Assembly (NCBI GenBank): GCA_040878325.1
Contig: JBBDMM010000013.1
Location: forward strand, 1 to 61,440
Origin: Acidimicrobiia bacterium
Lineage (GTDB): Bacteria; Actinomycetota; Acidimicrobiia; Spongiisociales; UBA11373
Length of the DNA: 61,440 bases
Direction: 5' to 3'
The notes below the pieces were generated by a model. It did no database searches and was not told where the DNA came from. It was given only the letters and a program-made list of their open reading frames with translations. The translations under genes were made by a program, and so were the position numbers. Within the stretch, counting starts at the first letter, position 1, and the number at the start of each line of letters is the position of its first letter. Shown piece after piece: positions 51,132 through 60,593 of this stretch.

Positions 51132-53311
51132 GCCGGCTCCAGGGGTGCCCAGGCCAGCAGGAGCCTCTTCTCCCCGGCTTCATCGAACCGGACGGTCGCC
51201 TCGGCCCGGTCGCCGAAGCCATCGACGGCGAGCACGGTGCCGAGGCCCCATTGCCGGTGACGAATCCGATCGCCGCGGCTCACGTCCTCGCCACCGAGAG
51301 TCGGCCGCGGAGCGGTCGCCTCCCGATCGGCCCGCCTGACCCGCTTGTCCGCTTCGGCCATCAGTTTCGCCGGGATCTCCCCGAGGAATCGGCTCGGCGA
51401 GTTGTAGTTCGTCGCCCCAAAGAGGTTCCTGGTGGTGGCGTGGGTGAGGAACAGGCGGCGCTGAGCCCGGGTGATGCCGACGTACGCGAGGCGGCGCTCT
51501 TCCTCGAGCTGCACCGGGTCGCCGAGGCTTCGCATGTGGGGAAACACTCCCTCTTCGAGCCCGGCGATGAACACCGCCGGGAATTCCAGGCCCTTGGCGT
51601 TGTGGAGGGTCATCATTGTGACAGCCCCCGACTCTGCCAGTGCGTCGACGTCGGATACCAGGGCGATCGACTCCAGGAAGAGCTCGAGGCGGCGCATGCC
51701 ATCCATCTCATCCCAACGCTCGTCGCCGAGGTCGACCATCGGGCCGGAATCCTCGAATTCGGTGGCCACCGACAACAGCTCCTTCAGGTTCTCTGCCCGG
51801 CTGAGCGCCTCGATCGACCCCTCGCGCTCCAGCTCGTCGAGGTAGCCGGTGTCGGCCAGAACGGCCTGCAGCGCCGCGCGGGGACCTTCCGCCGCCGCCC
51901 CGACGAGCATGTTCATCACCGCTACGAACTCGGCGATGCTGTTGGCCGCCCGCGCGGTGAGGCGGGCATTGGAACCCGCCCGTGTCAGGGCCTCGTAGAA
52001 CGAAGTGCCGTCGGACTCCGCCATTCGATCGATGTGGCCCACGGTCGTGTCGCCAATCCCCCGCTTGGGCACATTGATGATCCGCTTCATCGCGACCGGG
52101 TCCGCCGGGTTCACGATCGCCTTGAGGTACGCCATCACATCCTTGACCTCGCGGCGGTCGTAGAACTTCGGCCCGCCGATCACTTGATACGGAACCCCGT
52201 AGCGGACCAACACCTCTTCGAGAACCCGGGACTGGGCATGCGTGCGATAGAAGATCGCGGCGTCCGCAAGCCGCAGCCCTTCGTCTTCCAGCGTCCCCAG
52301 ATGCTCCGCGATGAACGCCGCCTCGTCGTGCTCATCCTCGGCCCGGTAGAGGGTGACCGGCTCTCCGGTGCCGAGATCCGTCCACAGGTGCTTGGGTTTG
52401 CGCCCCGAGTTGTTGCCGATCACCGAATTGGCCGCGTCGAGGATCGTCTGCGTCGACCGATAGTTGCGGTCGAGCACCACGACCTGCGCATCGGGATAGT
52501 CGCGCTCGAACTCGAGGATGTTGCGTATGTCGGCGCCGCGAAATGCGTAGATACTCTGGTCCGAGTCTCCTACCACACAGAGATTGCGATGCTTGCCGGC
52601 AAGGAGCTGCACGAGCCGGTACTGGGCGCGGTTCGTGTCCTGGTATTCGTCGACGAGGATGTACCGAAACCGGTCCTGGTAATGCTCGAGCACCTTGGGG
52701 AATGCCCCGAACAGCTCGACCGTGATCATCAGCAGGTCGTCGAAGTCCATCGCGGAGGCTTCGAGCAGCCTCCGTTGGTACATCCGGTAGACCTCGGCGA
52801 CCTTCTGGTGGTATGGCCCTGATCCCTGCTCGGCGAACGACTCGAAATCGACCAACTCGTTCTTTGCGTTGCTGATTACCGCCCGAATCCCCTTGGGAGG
52901 GAACCGTTTCGGATCCAGGTCGAGGTCACGCACGCACCATTCCACCAGCCGTCGGGAGTCGAGTTCGTCGTAGATCGTGAACGCCGACTTGTATCCGAGC
53001 ACGGCGGCGTCCCGGCGGAGAATCCGGACGCACGCAGAGTGAAACGTCGACACCCACATTCCCCGAGACACGCCACCGACCAAGCGGGCGACCCGCTCCT
53101 TCATCTCGTTGGCTGCCTTGTTGGTGAAGGTGATGGCGAGCACCGAGTAAGGCGACACCCCGAGGTCCTTGATCAGGTGGGCGACTCGATGGGTGAGGAC
53201 GCGCGTCTTGCCCGATCCAGCCCCGGCCACCACCAGGACCGGACCCTCCGTGGTGGCCACCGCCTCCCGCTGCGACGGGTTGAGGCCCTCGAAAAGATCG
53301 GACTCGGGCAT
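51128..53311 (-). CDS. pcrA: PcrA/UvrD superfamily 1A DNA helicase
   Basis: A 727-residue helicase. Motif I is AGAGSGKTRVLTHRV, motif II VDEYQDTNRAQYRLV, motif III VVGDSDQSIYAFRGAD, motif V TMMTLHNAKGLEFP and motif VI EERRLAYVGITRAQRRL. The C-terminal TUDOR-like tail (LGGEDVSRGDRIRHRQWGLGTV) is the PcrA type. It unwinds DNA in repair and displaces RecA. I chose the ATG at 53311; the longer open frame runs into repeat DNA. Confidence 0.94.
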   Translation of the reverse strand: MPESDLFEGLNPSQREAVATTEGPVLVVAGAGSGKTRVLTHRVAHLIKDLGVSPYSVLAITFTNKAANEMKERVARLVGGVSRGMWVSTFHSACVRILRRDAAVLGYKSAFTIYDELDSRRLVEWCVRDLDLDPKRFPPKGIRAVISNAKNELVDFESFAEQGSGPYHQKVAEVYRMYQRRLLEASAMDFDDLLMITVELFGAFPKVLEHYQDRFRYILVDEYQDTNRAQYRLVQLLAGKHRNLCVVGDSDQSIYAFRGADIRNILEFERDYPDAQVVVLDRNYRSTQTILDAANSVIGNNSGRKPKHLWTDLGTGEPVTLYRAEDEHDEAAFIAEHLGTLEDEGLRLADAAIFYRTHAQSRVLEEVLVRYGVPYQVIGGPKFYDRREVKDVMAYLKAIVNPADPVAMKRIINVPKRGIGDTTVGHIDRMAESDGTSFYEALTRAGSNARLTARAANSIAEFVAVMNMLVGAAAEGPRAALQAVLADTGYLDELEREGSIEALSRAENLKELLSVATEFEDSGPMVDLGDERWDEMDGMRRLELFLESIALVSDVDALAESGAVTMMTLHNAKGLEFPAVFIAGLEEGVFPHMRSLGDPVQLEEERRLAYVGITRAQRRLFLTHATTRNLFGATNYNSPSRFLGEIPAKLMAEADKRVRRADREATAPRPTLGGEDVSRGDRIRHRQWGLGTVLAVDGFGDRAEATVRFDEAGEKRLLLAWAPLEPA

Positions 53312-53361
53312 GGCCGAAGTGTAGGACGCACCTCCCCCGAGAATGCCAGCCATGTGATTAG

Positions 53362-53473
53362 GCCTCGCTTCGCTCGGCCCGCAATTGGCGATTGGCGATT
53401 GGCAAGACGGCCTCGCCTCGCTCGGCCCGCAATGCGCGAGGCGCCATGCGCTATGGCCGAGCGCAGCGAGGCC
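53362..53473. repeat. three boxes with GCRATTG and GCGCNNN heptads
   Basis: A box at 53362-53382 leads into GCAATTG, GCGATTG, GCGATTG and GCAAGAC (53381-53408). A second box at 53410-53430 leads to GCGCGAG, GCGCCAT and GCGCTAT (53434-53454). A third, inverted box (53455-53473) touches the stop codon of the CheA-like gene. Together they fill the pcrA-CheA gap. Confidence 0.78.
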
Positions 53474-55510
53474 CTATCCGATCAGGTCGTGGATCACTGC
53501 GGCGAGGGCGCCCTTGCGCACGTCGTCCTTGTCGAGATATGCGTTGGCGCCAGCCTTGAGGGCGCGGCTCTGATCCTCGGCAGTGGCAGCCCCGGAGAGC
53601 ATCACGATCGGCGCCTCGATCCCGAGGGCCCGAACGCGCCCGGCCAGGGTGGCACCATCCATGGTCGGAAGCACGTAGTCCATGACGATCGCATCGAACT
53701 CCTGCTCGGCCAGCACCGACAGGGCCTCAGTCGGACTGCCGGCGAGGTCGACTTCGAAGCCCGCAGACCCCAGCGCCCCGCCCACCACCTGGCGGGCGCC
53801 CCGCGAGTCGTCGATGACCAGGACGCGGCGACGAGGGCCGGCGGTCTTGCGCACGGCGCGCGCCCGCTCGGCGAGGCGGCTCGGGTCGACCAGCACCACG
53901 ACGTCGCCGCCGCCCAGCATGGCGGCACCGGTCAGATGGGGCACTCCATCGAGAACAGGGCCTAGTTCCCGGGCGGCCACCTGTCGGCGTCCGAGTTCGG
54001 CGACGACCATGAACCCCACGGGACCCACCGGGCTCGAGACGACAAGGACCTTGGTGACCTCGGAGGTCTCGCGGAGGCCGACGGCCTCGGCGAATGTGGT
54101 CACGGGAACCGTCGAGCCCTGCCACGTCATCTCGGTGCGTTGCGGAGTCTCGACCAACTCGACAGCATCCATGGGGATCCGGTCGAGAACCGCAAGCTCC
54201 GGAATCCCCCACGTCTGCCCGGCGGCCACGATGAGCACGGCATCCTGCAGAGCCCGGCTGGTCGGCACGGTGATGGACACCCGGGTGCCCCGGCCGGGCT
54301 CCGTCTCGAGGGTCAGGCTCCCATGAAGGGCCTCGACCGCCTCCGCGACCACGGCGAGCCCCTGGCCGTCTCCAACCAGTTCGCTCGGCTGACTCGTCGA
54401 GAAGTTGGGAGCGAACAGCAACGACCGGAGTGCCTCGGTGTCGGCGATGTCCCCCTCCGGCAGCAGGCCGCGCCGTACCGCGGCGCGCTGCACCTTGTGC
54501 CAGTCGACACCCCGCCCATCGTCCTCGACGACGATCGAAAGGCGATGGTTTGCCGCCTCAGCCCTGAGGGAAATCGTCGCGGTCGGAGGCTTGCCCGCGG
54601 CTTGGCGCTCTTCCGGAGACTCCACCCCATGCTCGACCGCGTTGACCAACAGGTGGCGGAGGGCATCCGAGAGCCGCTCGAGCACCTGCCGGTCTGCGGT
54701 GTGCTGGTCCCCGACGAGCTCGAGCCGGATCTCCTTGCCGGCTTTGCGCGACACGTACCTGACGAGTTGGGGGAAAGTATTCGTGATCTCGTTGAGCGGC
54801 GCCGCCGCCAGATCGACAGCCCTGGTCTGCAGGTCGATCACGGCCTTCTCTGCTCCGGACACCATCGAGCCGAGACGGATGAGTGCGTCCTCGAGGGCTG
54901 CTGGATCATCGAGGCTCCGGGTGACGCTCCCCACCCCGGCGACGAGCGCCTCGGCGTCGACCCGTAGGGAACACACCTCGTTGATGAGCCTGAAGAGCTC
55001 GGCGGCGTTGACACGGGTGTTCTCGGCGAATGCCCAGGAGTCGAGGCTGCCCAGCAGGCCTCCCAGATCGCCGTAATCGTTGCTCGAGCCTCCGTCGGGG
55101 GCGAGTTCGGCGATGGCGAGGCGATCGATGGCCAGGAGGCGGCGCAGGTCGCGCATTCCGGTGGCGAGGCCGGGGGTGCCCGTCGATGGATCGGCGAGGA
55201 CCGCTTCCTCGAGTTCGCGGGCCAGACGCTCCAGAGGATTGGCGATCGTCACGTCCGCCTCGATCTCACCCTCCCGCAGCGAGCGCCACACGTCTTCGAG
55301 CAGCTTGCCTGCGTCGGATACCGCGCTGTAACCCATCATCCGGGCCGTGCCCTTGATGGTGTGCCCCTCGCGCACCATGTCGGCGTAGAGGCTCTCACCG
55401 GGCTCGCCCGCGACAAGGCTGGTCGCGCCGGCGATGAGGCGTGCGGACCGTTCCTCAATCTCCCCGGCGAACAGCCTCTGCAGTTCGAGATCGTCGTTGA
55501 ACGCGGCCAA
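53474..55510 (-). CDS. CheA-like hybrid histidine kinase (Hpt-HATPase-CheW-receiver)
   Basis: A 678-residue protein. An N-terminal Hpt domain has the phospho-His in GHTIKGTARMMGY (about residue 50). A dimerisation and GHKL kinase region follows (about 230-420; LLVNAVEHGVES, VEDDGRGVD, LFAPNFSTS, GDGQGLAVVAEAVE), then a CheW-like domain (about 425-545) and a C-terminal receiver (VLVIDDSRGARQV, phospho-Asp in IVMDYVLPTMDG, Lys in YLDKDD). The P2 docking domain is missing and no cheW, mcp or flagellar gene is nearby, so it resembles FrzE/PilL-type hybrid kinases. TTG start at 55510, with GAGGTGA upstream. Confidence 0.85.
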   Translation of the reverse strand: MAAFNDDLELQRLFAGEIEERSARLIAGATSLVAGEPGESLYADMVREGHTIKGTARMMGYSAVSDAGKLLEDVWRSLREGEIEADVTIANPLERLARELEEAVLADPSTGTPGLATGMRDLRRLLAIDRLAIAELAPDGGSSNDYGDLGGLLGSLDSWAFAENTRVNAAELFRLINEVCSLRVDAEALVAGVGSVTRSLDDPAALEDALIRLGSMVSGAEKAVIDLQTRAVDLAAAPLNEITNTFPQLVRYVSRKAGKEIRLELVGDQHTADRQVLERLSDALRHLLVNAVEHGVESPEERQAAGKPPTATISLRAEAANHRLSIVVEDDGRGVDWHKVQRAAVRRGLLPEGDIADTEALRSLLFAPNFSTSQPSELVGDGQGLAVVAEAVEALHGSLTLETEPGRGTRVSITVPTSRALQDAVLIVAAGQTWGIPELAVLDRIPMDAVELVETPQRTEMTWQGSTVPVTTFAEAVGLRETSEVTKVLVVSSPVGPVGFMVVAELGRRQVAARELGPVLDGVPHLTGAAMLGGGDVVVLVDPSRLAERARAVRKTAGPRRRVLVIDDSRGARQVVGGALGSAGFEVDLAGSPTEALSVLAEQEFDAIVMDYVLPTMDGATLAGRVRALGIEAPIVMLSGAATAEDQSRALKAGANAYLDKDDVRKGALAAVIHDLIG

Positions 55511-55603
55511 AAGGTCACCTCGAGGGGGATTCGAATGCCTATTTGCTATCGACTCCGTGGCCTCGGCCCTTGAGCGGCCGCATCGAAATTCCCTCGCGTT
55601 CTA

Positions 55604-55635
55604 CCAATTGCCAAGTGGGCCGAACGCAGTGAGGC
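55604..55635. repeat. decayed box with one heptad after the guaA stop codon
   Basis: In minus orientation GCCTCACTGCGTTCGGCCCAC begins six bases after the guaA stop codon (55635-55615) and is followed by a GCAATTG-like unit (CCAATTGCC, 55604-55612). It differs from the common box at three places and looks like an older copy. Confidence 0.5.
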
Positions 55636-55640
55636 TTCTG

Positions 55641-57182
55641 CTACTCCCACTCGATGGTGGCGGGGGGCTTCGAGGTGACGTCGTAGGCGACGCGGTTGAT
55701 GCCCTCGACCTCATTCACCACCCGCGCCGAGATCCGCTCCAGCACCTCGTAGGGGAGCCGGACCCAATCGGCGGTCATGGCATCCTCGGACGAGACCGCC
55801 CGCACGACCAGCGGGTAGGCATAGGTGCGGGTGTCGCCCTGCACCCCCACCGTTTGCAGCGCAGGGAGGATCCCGAACGCCTGCCACACCTGCCGTTCGA
55901 GGCCGGCCCGGCGGATCTCCTCGGTGATGATGGCATCGGCCTTGCGGAGAATCTCGAGGCGCTCCCGGGTCACCTCACCGATGATTCGCACTGCCAGACC
56001 GGGCCCGGGGAACGGTTGGCGCCACACGACCGACTCCGGCAATCCAAGTTCCTCGCCGATGGCCCGGACCTCATCCTTGAATAGGTCCCGGAGGGGTTCC
56101 ACCAGCTCGAAGTCCATGTCATCGGGAAGGCCGCCCACGTTGTGATGGCTCTTGATCTTCGCCGCATCCTTGGTGCCCGACTCGATGACATCGGGGTAAA
56201 GCGTCCCCTGGACGAGGAAATGGGCCTCCGAGTGCTCCCGGGCGAACTCTTCGAACACCCGGATGAAGGTCTCGCCAATGATGCGCCGCTTCGACTCGGG
56301 GTCGGTGACCCCCTCGAGCGCTCCGAGGAACCGGTCGACGGCGTCGACCACCACGAGTTCGGCGTGGAGGCTGCTGTTGAAGGCATCGGCCACCTGTTCG
56401 ACCTCACCGGAGCGCAGGAGGCCGTGATCGACGAGGACACAGGTGAGGCGGTCACCGATTGCCCGGCGCACGACTGCGGCGGCCACCGCCGAGTCGACGC
56501 CGCCCGAAAGAGCGCAGATCGCGTGCTCATCGCCGATTTGCCGGCGGACGGCAGAAACCGCCTGCTCGATGATGCCAACGTTGGTCCAGGTGGGTCGGGC
56601 GCCACACACCTCGTAGAGGAACCGTTTGAGGATCTCCTGACCTCGCGGGGTGTGCCCGACCTCAGGGTGAAACTGGACGCCGCACATGCGTCGGTCGAGA
56701 TCCTCCATGGCCGCCACGGGGGACGATGCGGTGGACGCGGTGACGGTGAAGCCCGGCGGCGGCTTGACCACCGAGTCACGATGGCTCATCCAAACCTGCT
56801 GCCGATCCGGGAGCCCGCCCAGCAGTACGCCTTGCCCGGAGGTAGCCAGGTCGGTGCGGCCGAATTCGGCCTCCTGAGTTCGCTCGACGTCACCGCCGAG
56901 GGCATGGGCGAGCACCTGATGCCCGTAACAGATGCCCAGAATCGGGATTCCCAACTCGAGAATCCCGTGGTCGATGTCGTATGCGTCGGCGGCGTACACC
57001 GAGGCAGGCCCGCCCGAAAGGATGATCCCGGCAGGAGCCCGCGCCGCCACCTCTTCCGCACTGATGTCGCGGGGGACGATCTCGGAAAAGACATGCGCCT
57101 CACGGATGCGACGCGCGATGAGTTGGGCGTATTGCGCCCCGAAGTCCACCACCAGCACCCGATCGAATTCGGTGCCAGTCAC
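55641..57182 (-). CDS. guaA: GMP synthase (glutamine-hydrolysing)
   Basis: A 513-residue GuaA. The glutaminase part has the catalytic Cys in [13 protein letters not shown] and the HPEVGHT motif. The ATP-pyrophosphatase loop is [13 protein letters not shown]. The C-terminal dimerisation domain ends [17 protein letters not shown]. It converts XMP to GMP. The GTG at 57182 overlaps the guaB3 stop codon (GTGA), so the two last purine steps are translationally coupled. Confidence 0.95.
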   Translation of the reverse strand: MTGTEFDRVLVVDFGAQYAQLIARRIREAHVFSEIVPRDISAEEVAARAPAGIILSGGPASVYAADAYDIDHGILELGIPILGICYGHQVLAHALGGDVERTQEAEFGRTDLATSGQGVLLGGLPDRQQVWMSHRDSVVKPPPGFTVTASTASSPVAAMEDLDRRMCGVQFHPEVGHTPRGQEILKRFLYEVCGARPTWTNVGIIEQAVSAVRRQIGDEHAICALSGGVDSAVAAAVVRRAIGDRLTCVLVDHGLLRSGEVEQVADAFNSSLHAELVVVDAVDRFLGALEGVTDPESKRRIIGETFIRVFEEFAREHSEAHFLVQGTLYPDVIESGTKDAAKIKSHHNVGGLPDDMDFELVEPLRDLFKDEVRAIGEELGLPESVVWRQPFPGPGLAVRIIGEVTRERLEILRKADAIITEEIRRAGLERQVWQAFGILPALQTVGVQGDTRTYAYPLVVRAVSSEDAMTADWVRLPYEVLERISARVVNEVEGINRVAYDVTSKPPATIEWE

Positions 57183-58336
57183 CCCATGCCGACCCGCTGG
57201 TCACGCTGCAGGGACTTGCCCTCGGTCCGCAGCGACGGCGCCACCATGACCTCCGCCTTCTGGAACTCCTTGAGGTCGGCGTAGCCGGTGGTCGCCATCG
57301 ACACCCGGAGCGCCCCGAAAAGGTTGCGGCGGCCGTCGTTTTCGTGAGCCGGGCCCACCAGAATCTCCTCCAGCGTGCCGAGTTCGCCGACCTCGACCCG
57401 GGCCCCGCGCGGCAGGGACGGATGGAATGTGGCCATTCCCCAGTGCATGCCGTGGCCGGGCGCCTCGGAGGCTGCGGCGATGGGGGAACCGAGCATCACG
57501 GCGTCGGCGCCACAGGCGATTGCCTTGGCGATGTCGCCGCCGGTGCGCATCCCCCCGTCGGCGATCACGTGCACGTATCGCCCGACCTCGTCGAGATACC
57601 GGATGCGGGCTCCAGCGGCATCGGCGATCGCCGTCGCCTGCGGCACGCCGACCCCCAGCACTCCCCGGGTGGTGCAGGCGGCGCCCGGTCCGACGCCGAC
57701 GAGCACCCCGATCGCTCCGGTGCGCATCAGGTGGAGAGCGGTCGAGAAGGACGCGCAACCGCCGACGATCACCGGCAGATCGAACCCGGCGATGAACTCT
57801 TTCAGGTTGAGCGGCTCGGCCCGGGTGGACACATGCTCGGCGGAGACGACGGTCCCCTGGATCACCAGGATGTCGAGCCCTGCCTTGACGGTGAGGGGGG
57901 CGTACTCGGCGACCCTCTGCGGCGTGAGGCTGGCGGCGGTGGTGACTCCCTCACGCTTCATCTCGGTGATGCGCTGCCCGATCAAGTCGGGGTTCACCGG
58001 CTCGAGATAGATCTCCTGCATCCGGCGGGTGGCCTTCTCCGAGGAGAGCGAAGCGATCTCCTCGAACATCTCCTCAGGATCCTCGTAACGGGTCCACAAC
58101 CCTTCGAGGTTCAGTACGCCGAGGCCACCCAACTTGCCGATGGTGACCGCGGTCGCCGGGCTGACCGCCGAGTCCATGGCCGAGGCGAGCATCGGGAGAG
58201 GGAAGGTGAAAGCGTCCACCTCCCAGGTGATGTCGACATCATCGGGATCGCGGGTGCGCCGGCTGGGGACGATGGCGATGTCATCGAATCCCCAGGCCCG
58301 CCTCCCCGTCTTGCCGATCCCGATGTCGATGTCCAC
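57179..58336 (-). CDS. guaB3: GuaB3-family IMP dehydrogenase-related protein
   Basis: A 385-residue protein of the GuaB3 family, shorter than GuaB2 and without CBS domains. [19 protein letters not shown] contains the catalytic cysteine; [18 protein letters not shown] is the family C-terminus. It is the actinobacterial type encoded next to guaB2 or guaA; enzymatic activity varies among members. The start is the GTG at 58336 ([20 protein letters not shown]); the upstream frame is heptad repeat. Confidence 0.9.
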   Translation of the reverse strand: MDIDIGIGKTGRRAWGFDDIAIVPSRRTRDPDDVDITWEVDAFTFPLPMLASAMDSAVSPATAVTIGKLGGLGVLNLEGLWTRYEDPEEMFEEIASLSSEKATRRMQEIYLEPVNPDLIGQRITEMKREGVTTAASLTPQRVAEYAPLTVKAGLDILVIQGTVVSAEHVSTRAEPLNLKEFIAGFDLPVIVGGCASFSTALHLMRTGAIGVLVGVGPGAACTTRGVLGVGVPQATAIADAAGARIRYLDEVGRYVHVIADGGMRTGGDIAKAIACGADAVMLGSPIAAASEAPGHGMHWGMATFHPSLPRGARVEVGELGTLEEILVGPAHENDGRRNLFGALRVSMATTGYADLKEFQKAEVMVAPSLRTEGKSLQRDQRVGMG

Positions 58337-58354
58337 GGAAACGAGAGTAGTCAG

Positions 58355-58389
58355 AGAGTCAAGAGTCAAGAGTCAAGAGTCAAGAGCCA
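58355..58389. repeat. AGAGTCA x4 plus AGAGCCA
   Basis: Five heptads in phase occupy 58355-58389: four AGAGTCA and one AGAGCCA. This is the CAAGARY family in another frame. The array lies between the guaB3 start and the trpS stop codon, 10 bases from the latter. Confidence 0.8.
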
Positions 58390-58399
58390 GGGCCGACGG

Positions 58400-59377
58400 C
58401 TACCCCAGCCCAACCCTTGCTCGCACCTTTTGCTGCAGCGCCTCGGCTCTTTCCCGGGCGGTGGCGGCACCTTCGCGAACCGCCCGCTCGACTTCGGCGT
58501 CGTCGAGGGTGGCGAACGCCTGGCGGATCGGGGCAAGACCCTCGATGACGGCTTCGGCTACTGCCGTCTTGAACTTGCCGTAGCCGCTCGACCCGTACTC
58601 GTCCTCGATGGACGCCGGCGTGCGCTCGGTGAACAGCGACATGATCTCGATGAGGTTGGAGATACCCGGCTTCTCGTCCCAATCGAACCTCACCTCCGAG
58701 CCCGAATCGGTGACGGCGGCCTTGAGGCGGGCAGTGATGGTGTCGGGGTCGTCGAGAACCAGGATGCGACTGCGTGGATCCGGGTCTGACTTCGACATCT
58801 TCGCCGTCGGATCCTGCAGCGACATCACCCGGGCGCCGTGCTCAGGGATGATCGGCTCCGGGATCGGGAACTCGTCACCGAACCGGAAGTTGAAGCGTTC
58901 TGCCAGGTCGCGGCTCAACTCGAGGTGCTGCTTCTGGTCGTCACCCACGGGCACGGCGTCTGCCCGATACAGCAGGATGTCCGCGGCCATCAGCACCGGG
59001 TAGGCGAACAGGCCGAACAGGGCCCCTGCGGTCTCGGACTTGTCCTTGTACTGGGTCATTCGCCCCAGCTGGCCCATCCCGGTGATGGTGCCCAGGATCC
59101 ATGCAAGCTCGAGGTGGTGGGGCACCTCGCTCTGGTAATAGAAGAGTGATCGGGTCGGATCGACGCCGCAGGCGATCAGCACCTTCGCCGCCTCGCGCCG
59201 CTCCCGGGCGAACTGCTCGACGTCGTAGCCGACGGTCATGGCGTGGAGGTCGACGATGCAGTACACGCAGTCGTACTCGTCCTGCAACCGCACCCAATTC
59301 TGCAGGGCGCCGAGGTAGTTGCCGACATGCACATTCCCCGTCGGCTGAAGCCCGGAAAAGACAGTCTTCTTGCTCAC
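58400..59377 (-). CDS. trpS: tryptophanyl-tRNA synthetase
   Basis: A 325-residue class I synthetase. The HIGH-type motif is PTGNVHVGNYLGAL, the KMSKS motif is AKMSKSDPDPRS, and DLHAMTV lines the tryptophan site. It charges tRNA-Trp. The GTG at 59377 starts VSKKTVFSGLQPTG; the upstream open frame is heptad-repeat DNA. No ribosome site is evident. Confidence 0.94.
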   Translation of the reverse strand: MSKKTVFSGLQPTGNVHVGNYLGALQNWVRLQDEYDCVYCIVDLHAMTVGYDVEQFARERREAAKVLIACGVDPTRSLFYYQSEVPHHLELAWILGTITGMGQLGRMTQYKDKSETAGALFGLFAYPVLMAADILLYRADAVPVGDDQKQHLELSRDLAERFNFRFGDEFPIPEPIIPEHGARVMSLQDPTAKMSKSDPDPRSRILVLDDPDTITARLKAAVTDSGSEVRFDWDEKPGISNLIEIMSLFTERTPASIEDEYGSSGYGKFKTAVAEAVIEGLAPIRQAFATLDDAEVERAVREGAATARERAEALQQKVRARVGLG

Positions 59378-59393
59378 GGCACGTAGGTTAGGA

Positions 59394-59451
59394 GGTGGCA
59401 GGTGGCAGGCGGCAGGCGGTTCCCCTGCGACCTGCTCCCTGCGACCTGCGG
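59394..59451. repeat. GGYGGCA x3 and CCTGCNN x4 arrays
   Basis: GGTGGCA, GGTGGCA and GGCGGCA run at 59394-59414. After a short gap CCTGCGA, CCTGCTC, CCTGCGA and CCTGCGG run at 59424-59451. The two arrays are roughly complementary in GGCAGG/CCTGC and could form a hairpin. They lie in the 136-bp divergent gap upstream of trpS. Confidence 0.75.
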
Positions 59452-59513
59452 CCTTAGGAAGGAGGAAACGGGGCCGCGCACCCACCCGCCGCACGGGGTG
59501 CGATCATCTGGGG

Positions 59514-60593
59514 ATGAGTGAGTTCGATGGTGCGCGGGGCGCTGTCTCCGAGCGGGGGCTGGTGGGTGTTGCGTCCGAGCACCTCACCGGAGAAGTGGCG
59601 ATGCATCTGCCGTTCGAATCGCTGGGTGCCTTCAAGACCGCGCTGAAGCGGTTCTTTTCGAATGCGCCGTGGACCGATGAAGACGCCAGGGGCTTGTCCG
59701 ATCTGGTCACGCCCCATCTCGACACGGGATGGTGGGAGCACGAACTCGGTGAGGAACTCACCCTCCGTCACGGGGTTCGGGAAGGCCGCTACCGGATCGA
59801 GGTGACCGGCGCCGGCGGCACCTCTACCTCGATCTTCGATCGGGCATTCTCGGGGCCGGTGGTTCCGGAACAGACCCCTCACCCGCGCAAGGTCATGTTC
59901 CATGTCGGCGGTGATCCCGCCCCTGGCGTATGGCACCGCCGGGGGGAAGAAGTCGACGACCCCCGGGTGGCCACGCTCTTGGAGGACCCCGAAGTCACCG
60001 ACGTGATGGTGGCCGGCGACTTCGTCACGATCGGCCTGTCGGCCCGAGCCTCGTGGGAGGACCGCCTCGAGGACCTCCTGGCCACGGTGACGGGGCTGTT
60101 CTGGAGGGGGCAGTCCACCACCCCCCCGGCGCGCACCCGGGACGAGTTGTTGGACGAGGCGGGACACCTCAAGTCGAGTCGGCCGGAGCATCTCCACCTG
60201 ATGGACCCCGACTCGCCGGAGCAGCGCGAAATTCTGATCGAGGCGCTGGGATCCACCGATCCACGGACCCGGCGGGCCGCGGTGGTGACCCTGGCATTGT
60301 CTGGCGAGCAGCCGGTGGCCGAGGCGGCAGTGGTCACCGGCTTCGCCGATCGATCGCTGATGGTCCGGCGAGCGGCAGTCGACGCCGCGGCCGACCTCGA
60401 GGACGAGGCCTTCCGACCCCTCTTCGAGGAGGCACTCTTCGACTCTGATCCATGGATCAGATGGCGGGCGGTGCGGGCGATCGGTGTTATCGGCGTCGAC
60501 CCGAGCGTCGAGGGTCTGATGCTGGCGGCCGTCGACGAGGACTTCCGCGTTCGATTCGAGGCTGCGGCGGCCCTCCAAGGGAGCCGGGCGTGA
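59514..60593 (+). CDS. Nfu_N-like domain fused to HEAT repeats, function unknown
   Basis: A 359-residue protein. Residues 1-115 are unassigned. Residues about 120-205 look like the Nfu N-terminal domain: TPHPRKVMFHVGG, DPRVATLLEDPEVTDVMVAGDF and a conserved tryptophan before the last helix. Residues 225-355 are HEAT-like repeats (DPRTRRAAVVTLALSG, DRSLMVRRAAVDAAADL, DPWIRWRAVRAIGVIG). There is no C-terminal NifU cysteine pair, so it is not a normal cluster scaffold; a binding or delivery role is possible. It overlaps DUF554 by GTGA. ATG at 59514. Confidence 0.72.
   Translation: MSEFDGARGAVSERGLVGVASEHLTGEVAMHLPFESLGAFKTALKRFFSNAPWTDEDARGLSDLVTPHLDTGWWEHELGEELTLRHGVREGRYRIEVTGAGGTSTSIFDRAFSGPVVPEQTPHPRKVMFHVGGDPAPGVWHRRGEEVDDPRVATLLEDPEVTDVMVAGDFVTIGLSARASWEDRLEDLLATVTGLFWRGQSTTPPARTRDELLDEAGHLKSSRPEHLHLMDPDSPEQREILIEALGSTDPRTRRAAVVTLALSGEQPVAEAAVVTGFADRSLMVRRAAVDAAADLEDEAFRPLFEEALFDSDPWIRWRAVRAIGVIGVDPSVEGLMLAAVDEDFRVRFEAAAALQGSRA

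Noticed and set aside
1602-59451. Heptad arrays as CRISPR arrays
   Set aside because: Units are 7 bp with no 30-bp unique spacers, and no cas gene is present.
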